In this document: piece by piece, positions 7,338-15,132 of the stretch
How positions within the stretch are numbered: position 1 is the first letter of the stretch
Layout of the letters: each line of letters starts with the position of its first letter
Assembly: GCA_040902445.1 (NCBI GenBank)
Contig: JBBDXJ010000267.1
Span: forward strand, 1 to 17,170
Length of the DNA: 17,170 nucleotides
Reading direction: 5' to 3'
Origin: Chryseosolibacter sp040902445
Lineage (GTDB): Bacteria > Bacteroidota > Bacteroidia > Cytophagales > Cyclobacteriaceae
The notes under the pieces: model-generated
The model's input: the letters and a program-made list of their open reading frames with translations, nothing else
What the model was told of the DNA's origin: nothing
Database searches by the model: none
Position numbers and translations under genes: made by a program

Positions 7338-7757
7338 ATGGCAGGAAACAGAACATTTACCATGATTAAGCCGGACGCAATCGGCGCTAACAACTCAGGA
7401 GCGATATTGAAAATGATCGAAGAAGCGGGCTTCAGGATCATCGCACTGAAAAAAACGCAGTTGAGCAAAGAGCGCGCAGGCCAGTTTTATGCTATACACA
7501 AAGAGCGGCCATTTTACAATGACCTCTGCGATTATATGTCGTCCGGTCCCATCACTCCCATGATATTGGAGAAATCAAATGCAGTGGAAGATTTCCGTAA
7601 ACTAATTGGAGCCACAGATCCAAAGAAAGCGGCGCCGGGTACGATTCGCAATTTGTTTGCTGAATCAATCGAAGCCAATGCTATACATGGTTCGGATAGT
7701 GACAGCAATGCTGAAGTCGAGGGGAGTTTCTTCTTTTCAAGTCTTGAACGGTTTTGA
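7338..7757 (+). CDS. ndk: Nucleoside diphosphate kinase
   Basis: Cytosolic enzyme that transfers the gamma-phosphate between nucleoside tri- and diphosphates through a phosphohistidine, balancing NTP and dNTP pools. The 139-aa product has the typical bacterial length. It has the N-terminal TFTMIKPDA with Lys11, HKERPFY (54-60), the GATDPKKAAPGTIR nucleotide-binding stretch (91-104), and the catalytic NAIHGSDS with His117. It ends in the usual SFFF-LERF. The frame is open upstream to an ATG at 7224, but the 38 extra residues have no family counterpart and would cover the probable -7 element, so the ATG at 7338 is chosen. It is transcribed alone, divergent from the DHH phosphoesterase gene. Confidence 0.96.
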   Translation: MAGNRTFTMIKPDAIGANNSGAILKMIEEAGFRIIALKKTQLSKERAGQFYAIHKERPFYNDLCDYMSSGPITPMILEKSNAVEDFRKLIGATDPKKAAPGTIRNLFAESIEANAIHGSDSDSNAEVEGSFFFSSLERF

Positions 7758-7892
7758 GCTTGTGCAACCATTTCCTTTTTGAAATTTAAAATGAATTGGT
7801 TGTATAAATCAGGGTTCCCAAAAGAGAAACAAAACCAGTTCAAGAATTGAAGCATTTACCTTGGTCGATGACAAGATTATTTGATTATATAG

Positions 7893-8227
7893 ATGCAATT
7901 GCCCAACGTAAATAATGCCTTTATTGATCTTTTAAAATTAAAGGAATACTGCTTAAATGACGATCACCCAATAGGCAAATATAAAGCAAGGGTTTTTCGC
8001 TCAGCGCTGCAATTTGAAAAGAAAGATGCTCAACAATTGCTTACAGCGATACTCAAAGGGATAAAGCACGCTGAGGCTCAAGAAGGGAAACATGATCTTT
8101 ATGGAAACGATATGTTGTTGACTTGAATATTACTAACTTGAAATTAAGTGCTGTAGTTAGGACGGTTTGGCTGATTTCGAAAGATGAAAACTTTCCAAAA
8201 CTGATAACATGTTATATAAAGAATTGA
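7893..8227 (+). pseudogene. DUF6883-like small protein gene, disrupted by a frameshift
   Basis: The first frame gives 77 aa starting MQLPNVNNAFIDLLKLKEYC, followed by DDHPIGKYKARVFRSAL. This is what I recall as the N-terminal half of DUF6883 proteins (ProAsn..A..D..KL..YCLN..HP.GK.KARVF). It stops at TGA 8124-8126. The missing half is intact in another frame at 8114-8227, reading VVDLNITNLKL...VRTVWLISKDENFPKLITCYIKN, which matches the family's second half (VVDF...W I....FP.L.TCY). Restoring one T near 8111-8112 would give NDYVVDL and a normal-sized 111-aa protein. The restored frame ends one base before the DUF4926-like gene, as expected for an intact operon. No slippery heptamer is present at the junction, so programmed frameshifting is unlikely. 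A one-base sequencing error cannot be excluded. Function of the family is unknown. Confidence 0.75.
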
Positions 8228-8228
8228 A

Positions 8229-8447
8229 ATGAAAACGGTTCCATTTAAAATATTTGATGTGGTAGCTTTGTTGAAGGATTTTCCTGAAAGGAAACTCATT
8301 AAAGGCCAGGTAGGTACTATTGTAGAACAGCTTGATGAAAATGTATTTGAAGTGGAATTCATCAATAAAAAAGGTGAAACTCTATCGGTGGAAACCCTGA
8401 AGGATTCAGATCTCTTTTTGCTTCATTTCGAATTTGAGAAGATATAA
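8229..8447 (+). CDS. DUF4926-like small protein
   Basis: A 72-aa protein with the features I recall for DUF4926: an opening IFDVVALLKDFPERKL (8-23), then KGQVGTIVEQL (25-35), FEVEFINKKGET (40-51) and a closing hydrophobic LFLLHFEFE. The pattern of short beta strands around a G-VGTI core suggests a small SH3-like barrel (inference). It begins one base after the reading frame of the broken DUF6883-like gene ends, so the two once formed a translationally coupled pair. Small paired genes of this kind sometimes prove to be toxin-antitoxin or immunity modules, but nothing in this sequence proves that. If so, survival of this member beside a broken partner would fit loss of the toxin half. The gene is convergent with ruvB, 32 bp apart. 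Confidence 0.75.
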   Translation: MKTVPFKIFDVVALLKDFPERKLIKGQVGTIVEQLDENVFEVEFINKKGETLSVETLKDSDLFLLHFEFEKI

Positions 8448-8479
8448 AACCGGCTTTAAAATTCCCAGGGAGAGCAAAG

Positions 8480-9517
8480 CTAATCAAACAAGCTTGGTGA
8501 TTTTGAAGTAGGTGGAATAATTTTTAAGTGTTTGTAAGCGAGTTCAGTAGCTTCTCTTCCGCGGCTTGTGCGTTTGATGTAACCTTCCTGTATGAGGAAA
8601 GGCTCATAAACTTCTTCAATCGTTTCGGCTTCCTCTCCTACCGCCGTGGCGATTGTGGTTAATCCAACAGGCCCCCCCTTGAATTTTTCGATGATGGTGA
8701 GCAGAATTCTGTTGTCCATATCATCGAGCCCGTTTACATCAACATCCAATGCCTTGAGCGCCAGTTGTGCGATGGCTTTTGTAATCGTTCCATCACCTTT
8801 TACTTGGGCGAAGTCCCGTGTTCGTCTTAACAAATTATTGGCAATTCGGGGAGTACCTCTGCTGCGCCTTGCGAGTTCAAAGGCTGCGTCATCCTCGAGA
8901 GGAGTATTGAGAATAGAAGCGGATCGTTTCACAATTTTTGTCAGCAGCTGCGCATCGTAATACTCGAGCCTGGCATTGATGCCGAATCTTGCGCGCAAGG
9001 GTGAGGTTAGAAGGCCAGCGCGTGTAGTTGCCCCGATCAGCGTGAACGGATTCAGGTTTATTTGCACCGAACGCGCATTAGGACCTGAGTCCAGGAGGAT
9101 ATCGATCCTGAAATCTTCCATTGCTGAATACAGGTACTCTTCAACGACAGGATTCAATCGATGGATCTCATCAATGAACAACACATCGTGTAGCTCCAGG
9201 TTGGTCAACAATCCCGCCAGATCGCTTGGCTTATCCAGCACCGGACCGGAAGTGATCTTGATATTGGATTGAAGTTCATTGGCAATGATGTGTGAAAGAG
9301 TGGTTTTACCCAGACCGGGAGGTCCGTGAAGCAAAACATGATCGAGTGATTCCCCCCGCTGTCTGGCGGCTGAAACAAAAACTTTAATATTATCGATTAC
9401 TTTTTGCTGACCGGAAAAGTCCTGGAACGTTAAAGGGCGCAAGGCTCTCTCAATCTCCCTTTCTGTAGCATTTAAACCTTCACCATCGCCTTGCAGGTAG
9501 TCTTCTCGCATAATCAT
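8480..9517 (-). CDS. ruvB: Holliday junction branch migration ATPase RuvB
   Basis: AAA+ motor of the RuvABC complex, which drives branch migration of Holliday junctions in recombination and repair. The 345-aa product has Walker A GPPGLGKTT (65-73), Walker B LFIDEIH (113-119), sensor 1 and arginine-finger region IGATTRAGLLTSPLRARFG (161-179), sensor 2 region SRGTPRIANNLLRRTRDFA (219-237), and the C-terminal winged helix with YIKRTSRGREAT (313-324). Length and motif order are normal. ATG codons at 9515-9517 and 9509-9511 (residues 1 and 3) are both possible starts. It is monocistronic here: convergent with the DUF4926-like gene on one side and divergent from apbE on the other. Confidence 0.97.
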   Translation of the reverse strand: MIMREDYLQGDGEGLNATEREIERALRPLTFQDFSGQQKVIDNIKVFVSAARQRGESLDHVLLHGPPGLGKTTLSHIIANELQSNIKITSGPVLDKPSDLAGLLTNLELHDVLFIDEIHRLNPVVEEYLYSAMEDFRIDILLDSGPNARSVQINLNPFTLIGATTRAGLLTSPLRARFGINARLEYYDAQLLTKIVKRSASILNTPLEDDAAFELARRSRGTPRIANNLLRRTRDFAQVKGDGTITKAIAQLALKALDVDVNGLDDMDNRILLTIIEKFKGGPVGLTTIATAVGEEAETIEEVYEPFLIQEGYIKRTSRGREATELAYKHLKIIPPTSKSPSLFD

Positions 9518-9580
9518 CCAATAATCTGATCACGAAGGTACGAATGAAATTAATACTGGAAATATCAAAAGCTTCTTTTA

Positions 9581-9593
9581 GCAACATTGTTGC
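9581..9593. promoter_or_regulatory. Small palindrome between ruvB and apbE
   Basis: GCAACA and TGTTGC surround a single central T. It lies 31 bases before the preferred apbE start at 9625 and 63 bases upstream of ruvB, where an operator could sit. It is short enough to be chance, and no regulator family is recognised. Confidence 0.2.
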
Positions 9594-9624
9594 ATGTGGA
9601 CCAATTTCTCTAAATTGCCAGCTA

Positions 9625-10647
9625 ATGTTTGATAGCGCCGTGTTCACTATCCTCGGTTTTTTCTTCTTATGTTTTTTCCATCCTCAGACTGATAAACATC
9701 AGCAGGAGCCTATTGTGATCGAAGGGGTAACGATGGGTACAAGTTATCGGATCCTGTATTTTGATGGAGCGCAGGCACGGAATTTCAAAGCTGCCGTTGA
9801 TTCATTATTGATAAAAGTGAACAAGGCTATCAATACATATGATTCTAGCTCTGAGATTTCCAGATTTAACCGCAGTGCACGAGGGATCTGTCCGGAACTT
9901 CCATTTTTGTATGACATCGCGAAGAAAGCAAAGAAAATTCACCAGGCATCAGACGGCTCGTTTGATCCGACGGTCATGCCTCTTGTGAACGCGTGGGGTT
10001 TTGGTCCGGAAAAATCTTTAGCCCCTTCGCCGAACAAAATTGAATCTTTAAGAAAACTCGTAGGCTTTGACGGGATCAGGCTCTCAAAAAAAAGAATATC
10101 AAAATCCGCTGCCGGTATGCAGATTGATATGAGCGGGATAGGTCAGGGTTATGGCGCTGATGTTATATTTCAGTTTCTCAGATTAAAGGGCATTCAACAC
10201 ATGCTGGTCGAGTTGGGAGGCGAAGGATTGTCGCTGGGAAAAAATCTGCAAAAAGATAAACCATGGACGATCGGAATACTCGATCCGAATTCTACTCCGG
10301 ATCATCAGTTTTTTAAGGCCTATGTCACCCTTCATGACAAAGCCTTTACCACCTCCGGAAATTATTTCAATTACAAAATTATCGACGGACGAAAATTCGG
10401 GCATACGATTGATCCACGAAGTGGTTATCCTGTTCAAAATTCGCTTTTAAGTGCTTCAGTTTTTGCTGACGACTGTACAACCGCCGACGCATGGGCGACA
10501 GCATTTATGGTACTGGGTATTGAAAAAGCTATAGCCAAAGTAAAGACTTTAAAAGGGATCGATGCGCTGTTCATCTTTTCTTCTGAGAAGGGAGAGTTGG
10601 AAACTTATATTACTCCGGCCATTCAAAAAAATGTTATTCTCGAATAA
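9625..10647 (+). CDS. apbE: FAD:protein FMN transferase (ApbE family)
   Basis: Exported enzyme that attaches FMN from FAD to Thr/Ser of target envelope proteins, such as Rnf/Nqr subunits or FMN-binding-domain proteins. With the ATG at 9625 the product is 340 aa: a hydrophobic N-terminal export segment (about 4-18), GVTMGTSY (34-41), the FAD-binding DGSFDPTV (110-117), DMSGIGQGYGAD (168-179), GHTIDPRSGYP (259-269), and the C-terminal metal/flavin site ADDCTTADAWATAFM (281-295). The usual Lys of the GIxKGY string is Gln here, a change I associate with Bacteroidota members. The frame is open to an ATG at 9544, but that adds 27 residues before the export signal and leaves 26 bp for two divergent promoters, so the inner start is preferred. 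It is followed after 9 bp by the ZIP-like gene. No flavinylation target is in the window. Confidence 0.92.
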   Translation: MFDSAVFTILGFFFLCFFHPQTDKHQQEPIVIEGVTMGTSYRILYFDGAQARNFKAAVDSLLIKVNKAINTYDSSSEISRFNRSARGICPELPFLYDIAKKAKKIHQASDGSFDPTVMPLVNAWGFGPEKSLAPSPNKIESLRKLVGFDGIRLSKKRISKSAAGMQIDMSGIGQGYGADVIFQFLRLKGIQHMLVELGGEGLSLGKNLQKDKPWTIGILDPNSTPDHQFFKAYVTLHDKAFTTSGNYFNYKIIDGRKFGHTIDPRSGYPVQNSLLSASVFADDCTTADAWATAFMVLGIEKAIAKVKTLKGIDALFIFSSEKGELETYITPAIQKNVILE

Positions 10648-10656
10648 ATAAATACA

Positions 10657-11424
10657 ATGACAATCAAACTGCTCGTGCTTTTTTTTACGCCACTGCTCTC
10701 AGGCTTACTCATCTTTCTTGTGCCCAAAGGAAAAAACACGAACTATAAAATGTTGTTGGTATTTGCGGGTTCGTATCTTTTCGCCATCACCGTTATTCAC
10801 ATTTTACCCGAGTTGTACAGACAATCTTTAGGTCTGGAGTTGATAGGTTTGTTTGTTCTGATCGGGTTCTTCCTCCAACAATTGCTGGAATATTTTACAT
10901 CAGGGGTGGAGCATGGTCACATACACACCAGTGATCCCGGTCATGCGCATGCCCATCATCACGGGCATCACCACCAGGCCATTTCCGCGATTGTTTTATT
11001 GACAGCCTTGTGTATTCATGCTCTTCTGGAAGGCGGCATGTTGGCGGAACCTCTTTCAATGGGACCAGTTTATGATACGTACGCTATTTTACTGGGGATT
11101 GCACTGCATCGCGCGCCGGCGGCGTTCGCTTTGATGACTGTGTTGGCTTCGCAGTTGAGGTCCAGAAAAAATGCTATCCCTCATCTCATCGGTTTTTCAC
11201 TCGCCGCACCGATCGGTTTGCTGATCAGTACCTATCTTGCTCAGGAAGAGGTTCTTTCTTCAACAGGGCTTATTTATTTGTATGCACTGGTGTGCGGAAA
11301 TTTCCTGCACATTTCTACCACGATCGTATTTGAAAGCACCCCCGGCCATAAGTTCGATGCCCGCAAAATGGCTATCGCAATTTTTGGGTCGCTGGTTGCG
11401 GTGGGAGTGGAGTATGTGATTTGA
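10657..11424 (+). CDS. ZIP-family divalent metal permease
   Basis: A 255-aa polytopic inner-membrane protein of the ZIP (Zn/Fe transport) type, with hydrophobic segments at about 3-21, 32-50, 60-78, 108-126, 140-160, 174-193, 203-221 and 237-254. The loop between the third and fourth segments is strikingly histidine-rich, with 11 His in residues 86-106. The metal-site helices read HALLEGG (121-127) and HRAPAAF (151-157). The second differs from the classical HEIPHE-like pattern, keeping one His and the Pro but losing the acidic and second His positions. Direction and metal are therefore uncertain; zinc, iron or manganese are all possible. It lies 9 bp after apbE and 1 bp before the deacetylase gene, so the three are probably co-transcribed. 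Confidence 0.8.
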   Translation: MTIKLLVLFFTPLLSGLLIFLVPKGKNTNYKMLLVFAGSYLFAITVIHILPELYRQSLGLELIGLFVLIGFFLQQLLEYFTSGVEHGHIHTSDPGHAHAHHHGHHHQAISAIVLLTALCIHALLEGGMLAEPLSMGPVYDTYAILLGIALHRAPAAFALMTVLASQLRSRKNAIPHLIGFSLAAPIGLLISTYLAQEEVLSSTGLIYLYALVCGNFLHISTTIVFESTPGHKFDARKMAIAIFGSLVAVGVEYVI

Positions 11425-11425
11425 T

Positions 11426-12439
11426 ATGAAAGCCTTATTAAAATTTCTCTTCTACCGGATTTTTTGTCCATTTCTGCTTTTTGCTGGTTTCGATAAGCTA
11501 TTGCGCCGGATCTCAAAAACTAAAAGATTAATTATCATGTACCACGGTATCGGGCGTGATATTAACACTCCCATTAACGGAAGGCATTTAGCTATTGAGC
11601 AATTCGAAAAACAATTATTGTATTTCAGGAAGAACTTTGATATAGTGTCATTGGCAGATTTATGCGAGACGAGGTTGAGGCGCATTCAGCCTCAGAAGCA
11701 CACTATCGCGCTTACATTTGATGATGGTTATCTGAACAATATTTCGAATGCCTTGCCCTTGCTTAGAAAATATAAAATACCAGCTACATTTTTTATCTCA
11801 ACTGCCAGCCTGGAGGAGCCGGATTACATTCATCCTTCTGATTATCTGGACCTGGTTAATTTTTTCATCTCAGATAAAATTGAAATAAATGGAAAAATCT
11901 TTAAACGAGGTAAGTACCACCTGGTGGAAGCAAGCGATCAAAAATTGAATATCCATCAATATATTAATTCTCTCAGACCTTCCATGTGGGAAAAGACATT
12001 TTCAGATCTACGTATTAAGTATCCTAACGAGGTCATTACTAATGGCGTGGACCCTCAAATGTACAAACTCATATCTCTCTCCGAAATGGCAGGCATAGGT
12101 TCAGAGCTTTTGATCAGTATAGGATCACATGGTCATCAGCATATAAATCTTATCCAACTCACAGAAGATGAGATCGAGCATCAATTGAGTTCTTCGAAAA
12201 AGATTCTTGAACGATACGCGACTGTTGTTGACAATAGTCTTGCATATCCCTATGGGATTTATAATAGGAAAGTTTTATCTATATCCCGAAAAATTGGCTT
12301 CAGGTATTTAATTGCCGGCGGAGATGTGGAACCCGAAAATAGACATGAAGTATTTCCGAGAGTCGGGGTGTTAAATCTGGGCAGTTATGCGTTCAATATT
12401 TTATCAATAAACCGGAGCTTCAAACGGTTTGGGTTCTAA
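11426..12439 (+). CDS. Polysaccharide deacetylase (NodB/CE4 family)
   Basis: A 337-aa CE4-type deacetylase expected to remove N- or O-acetyl groups from a glycan using a metal centre. It has a membrane-anchor-like N-terminus (about 4-22), the entry motif LIIMYHGIG (35-43), the metal and catalytic-base motif LTFDDGY (96-102), the His motif IGSHGHQH (232-239), and AYPYGIYN (273-280). Residues about 135-215 form an insertion between the first two NodB motifs, as in surface-polysaccharide deacetylases. The ATG follows the permease stop by one base. The 3' end overlaps the convergent GNAT-like gene by 4 bp through a shared CTAA. With the acyltransferase next door it suggests surface glycan tailoring (inference). 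Confidence 0.88.
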   Translation: MKALLKFLFYRIFCPFLLFAGFDKLLRRISKTKRLIIMYHGIGRDINTPINGRHLAIEQFEKQLLYFRKNFDIVSLADLCETRLRRIQPQKHTIALTFDDGYLNNISNALPLLRKYKIPATFFISTASLEEPDYIHPSDYLDLVNFFISDKIEINGKIFKRGKYHLVEASDQKLNIHQYINSLRPSMWEKTFSDLRIKYPNEVITNGVDPQMYKLISLSEMAGIGSELLISIGSHGHQHINLIQLTEDEIEHQLSSSKKILERYATVVDNSLAYPYGIYNRKVLSISRKIGFRYLIAGGDVEPENRHEVFPRVGVLNLGSYAFNILSINRSFKRFGF

Positions 12440-13353
12440 AAGATATCAATGTCGCAATACTCAAATTGTACATTGCTAAAATCGAATGCGCGGTCGGTCA
12501 GCCTGTAAAACCCTATTGGAAAACTATCCTCGGGTTTTGCGTATTGACTCAACATTTTATACAAAGGCGTATTTATACTTGTCATATAGATAACTTCACG
12601 ACAACCGCAAAGGATAGCGATTCTCCGGAGCTTTTTGATAAAGCTTCCTTGGGTAGAAATTTCCTCTGCGGCTGCAAAGCCGACTTTCAGTGAACCATTT
12701 AGCTTGATCCAGACCAGTGCCCCATCAATGCGAATGAAATAATTTTCACTGTAGGTTTTGTAATCTATAAAAAGCCTGTCTTTTCGGACTCCATCGCTCG
12801 ATTGGTACAGAGCAGCATTTATATTCCGGGGGATAGTTTGACCTCTAAAGAAAGAAGTATATAAATCATAAATGAAAGGCACCTTTATCAGGATTTTGGC
12901 AAACGGAACCAGATTTCCGTGGAATCTGAAAAGCTTCATGTTTGCTTGCTGGAATTCCCAGTTTAACTTAACAAGTCCCCGGAAGGAATTCTGATTAGGA
13001 AATCCAAAAATAAATTGAATATTATTTTTTTTTGCAAGGCTATAGGTTTCTGTGGCAAGCCGTAAGAACAGACTTTCCCTTCGGTGATCCGGATGGGTCA
13101 TTGTATCACCTGATTGCGCTGCCAGTATCCTTTCGCCTTTTAGCTGGAAATGACAGGGTAAAACTCCATAAAAGGCTGCTGGAGAATCGTTGGCCATGGC
13201 CAAATAGCCTATGAATTCCACTCCGAAAACTTTTGTGTTATATTTTTTTATTAAAACATTTAACGAGATGTTTCTCTCAAATGCCGCCCGATACAGGGTC
13301 TGCAAGTGTTTGATGTTTGATAATGAAAGTCTTTCAATTGAATATTTTGCCAC
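12436..13353 (-). CDS. GNAT-like N-acyltransferase
   Basis: A 305-aa protein with GNAT-fold character. An N-terminal recognition region (FYGVLPCHFQLKGERILAAQ, 61-80) is followed by a motif-A-like segment QSGDTMTHPDHRRESLF (80-96), where bacterial GNATs bind acyl-CoA, and by FIFGFPNQNSF (114-124). The rest (about 145-305) looks like a second, weaker acyltransferase-like half, as in double-domain GNATs acting on glycans or peptidoglycan precursors. The canonical Q/RxxGxG/A string is degenerate, so the substrate and even the catalytic class are uncertain. The stop codon is shared with the convergent deacetylase gene. Upstream (13354-13445) it is divergent from the radical SAM gene. Confidence 0.7.
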   Translation of the reverse strand: MAKYSIERLSLSNIKHLQTLYRAAFERNISLNVLIKKYNTKVFGVEFIGYLAMANDSPAAFYGVLPCHFQLKGERILAAQSGDTMTHPDHRRESLFLRLATETYSLAKKNNIQFIFGFPNQNSFRGLVKLNWEFQQANMKLFRFHGNLVPFAKILIKVPFIYDLYTSFFRGQTIPRNINAALYQSSDGVRKDRLFIDYKTYSENYFIRIDGALVWIKLNGSLKVGFAAAEEISTQGSFIKKLRRIAILCGCREVIYMTSINTPLYKMLSQYAKPEDSFPIGFYRLTDRAFDFSNVQFEYCDIDIF

Positions 13354-13445
13354 TTTTAAAATTAAACATTTAGTCTTCTATCGATAATGCTATTTTATGA
13401 AAAGATCGGGGATTTACCTTTATCTTTATAAAAGCTCAGGATATC

Positions 13446-14468
13446 ATGTTTAAAAGGTTATTAACGATTGCTTCCGATAAGATATATAATTTACCAATTA
13501 TTGTCTTAATGCCTCATAGCAGTTGTAATTGCCGTTGTGTAATGTGTGATATATGGAAGGCTAACAAAAACAAGCAGGAGATTTCATATGAAACCTTGCT
13601 TGGTCATGTTGCGAAATTCAAAAACCTGAATGTTCGTGAAGTTGTCTTTTCAGGCGGAGAGGCACTTATGCATTCCAACCTTTGGAAATTATGTGAGTTA
13701 TTGAAAAATAACCGCATTAAAATAACACTGCTATCAACCGGATTGCTGTTAAAGAAAAACGCCGGGAACATCATCGATAACATCGATCAGGTTATTGTAT
13801 CTTTGGATGGTAGCGAAGAGGTGCATGATCGGATCAGGAAGATTCCAAGAGCTTTCGCCCAGTTATCGGAAGGGATTCATGAATTAAGGAAGCTCAGGCC
13901 GGACTTTCCTATCAGCGGGCGATGCGTATTGCAGCGATATAACTTTTCTGACTTTATCAACATTGTAAAAGCCGCAAAAAATATCGGTCTTGACAGGATC
14001 TCATTTTTAGCGGCAGATGTTTCATCGAATGCGTTTAATCGGCCGCAACAGTGGGACGATGGGCGAGTACACGAAATAGTATTAAGTGAAGCTGAGACAC
14101 TTGAATTTGAAAGTATCGTTCAATCATCTTTTATTGAACTAAACCAGGAATACCAAACCAAATTTGTGGCCGAAAGTCCCTCAAAAATGAACCGGATCGT
14201 TCAGTATTACAAAGCTGTTAATCATATGGATAGCTACCCGGCTGTTGAGTGTAACGCTCCGTGGATTTCGGCGGTAATAGAGTCTGATGGCAATGTGATG
14301 CCCTGTTATTTCCATAAGCCCTACGGGAATATTTATCAGAACGATTTTTCAGAGGTAATAAATTCGAGGGCCGCGATAGAGTTTCGAAAAAACTTAAACA
14401 CGCAGCGGGACGATATTTGTAAGAAATGTGTGTGCTCTCTTAAGCTTGGGATAACTCAAATGCTTTAG
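13446..14468 (+). CDS. Radical SAM protein with SPASM-like C-terminus
   Basis: A 340-aa radical SAM enzyme. The [4Fe-4S] motif CxxxCxxC is at Cys27, Cys31 and Cys34, with an extra Cys29 inside it, followed by DIWK. The SAM-contacting VVFSGGEALM (66-75), STGLLL (97-102) and VSLDGSEEVHDRIR (118-131) are in place. A Cys-rich C-terminal region (Cys269, Cys287, Cys325, Cys328, Cys330) fits an auxiliary cluster of the SPASM/twitch type. Such proteins modify peptides, sugars or lipids; the substrate is not evident and no small precursor peptide is visible beside it. TACCTTTA at 13415-13422 is a near match to the -7 consensus. The 3' end overlaps the convergent methyltransferase gene by 29 bp. Confidence 0.88.
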   Translation: MFKRLLTIASDKIYNLPIIVLMPHSSCNCRCVMCDIWKANKNKQEISYETLLGHVAKFKNLNVREVVFSGGEALMHSNLWKLCELLKNNRIKITLLSTGLLLKKNAGNIIDNIDQVIVSLDGSEEVHDRIRKIPRAFAQLSEGIHELRKLRPDFPISGRCVLQRYNFSDFINIVKAAKNIGLDRISFLAADVSSNAFNRPQQWDDGRVHEIVLSEAETLEFESIVQSSFIELNQEYQTKFVAESPSKMNRIVQYYKAVNHMDSYPAVECNAPWISAVIESDGNVMPCYFHKPYGNIYQNDFSEVINSRAAIEFRKNLNTQRDDICKKCVCSLKLGITQML

Positions 14469-15132
14469 ATCTTATCCGGTACAGGTAGTCCTTTTCATCA
14501 AAAAATACATTATTTTCCTTTAGTAGTTCAAATTCAAATTCTGCTTTTTTTCCGAGCTCGAATATTTTTTTCAAATCGCAGCCTTTTGTCAGAACCATTA
14601 TCACCTCGGTGGATGGCGACATAAAACTCTTTAACTGAGCAAAGAGTTTTTGAAAATATTCAAAGTTCCCGCCGCAATACCAGGCCAGGTCTTCGTCTTT
14701 TTTTGGATCCTTTGCATAGTACGGCGGGTTGATGATGATCCAGTCAAATATTGCTTTCTCCACATTTGTGAAAAGATCCGAATGAACAATGCGAATTTTT
14801 GCTTTGTTTAATTCGGCATTCAGTGCCGTGTTTTGAATAGCGGTTAAGCTTAGGTCCGTTGCCGTAACTAATGCGTTTGCCTTTGCCGCCCTGATGGAGA
14901 TCAATCCGGTTCCACTGCCGATTTCGATTACGTTCTTATTTGCCAGATCCTGCTGATCAAGATACTTCAAAATCAAGGACGTGCTATGGAATATACCCGG
15001 GTGAAACACACCTGGCAAAACAGTAACTTTAATCCCATGGTATGAACAACGTCGTTCTTTTCTCAGATACCATTTTGTAAGAGGGACAAGAAAAATTGCA
15101 GCCAGACTCTTGAGTACTTTCCGCATGGTCAC
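14440..15132 (-). CDS. Class I SAM-dependent methyltransferase
   Basis: A 230-aa Rossmann-fold methyltransferase. Motif I is VIEIGSGTG (68-76), the acidic residue after the second strand is in ATDLS (91-95), and motif IV is IINPPYY (133-139). The NPPY string is typical of enzymes methylating amide or exocyclic nitrogens (HemK/RsmC-like) but is also found in small-molecule enzymes. The N-terminus (about 4-25) is hydrophobic and basic, and could lie on the membrane. The frame starts at GTG (15130-15132), overlapping the upstream radical SAM stop in a GTGA arrangement; an ATG two codons later is the alternative. Tight coupling to the cobalamin radical SAM gene suggests one pathway. Substrate unknown. 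Confidence 0.85.
   Translation of the reverse strand: MTMRKVLKSLAAIFLVPLTKWYLRKERRCSYHGIKVTVLPGVFHPGIFHSTSLILKYLDQQDLANKNVIEIGSGTGLISIRAAKANALVTATDLSLTAIQNTALNAELNKAKIRIVHSDLFTNVEKAIFDWIIINPPYYAKDPKKDEDLAWYCGGNFEYFQKLFAQLKSFMSPSTEVIMVLTKGCDLKKIFELGKKAEFEFELLKENNVFFDEKDYLYRIRSKAFELSQA

Noticed and set aside
7765..7802. Imperfect inverted repeat (CAACCA / TGGTTG) after ndk as a terminator
   Set aside because: The stem is short, AT-rich and mismatched, the loop is long, and no T-run follows; not enough to call a terminator.
7532..7855. A 107-codon frame antisense to ndk
   Set aside because: It mirrors a well-conserved gene on the other strand and has no protein-like features of its own.
8109..8126. 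Programmed ribosomal frameshift in the DUF6883-like gene
   Set aside because: No slippery heptamer, homopolymer or obvious downstream pseudoknot is seen at the junction; simple mutation or a sequencing error explains it better.
9544..9624. An earlier ATG for apbE adding 27 residues
   Set aside because: It would place extra sequence before the export segment and leave only 26 bp between two divergent genes; the ATG at 9625 gives a normal ApbE length.
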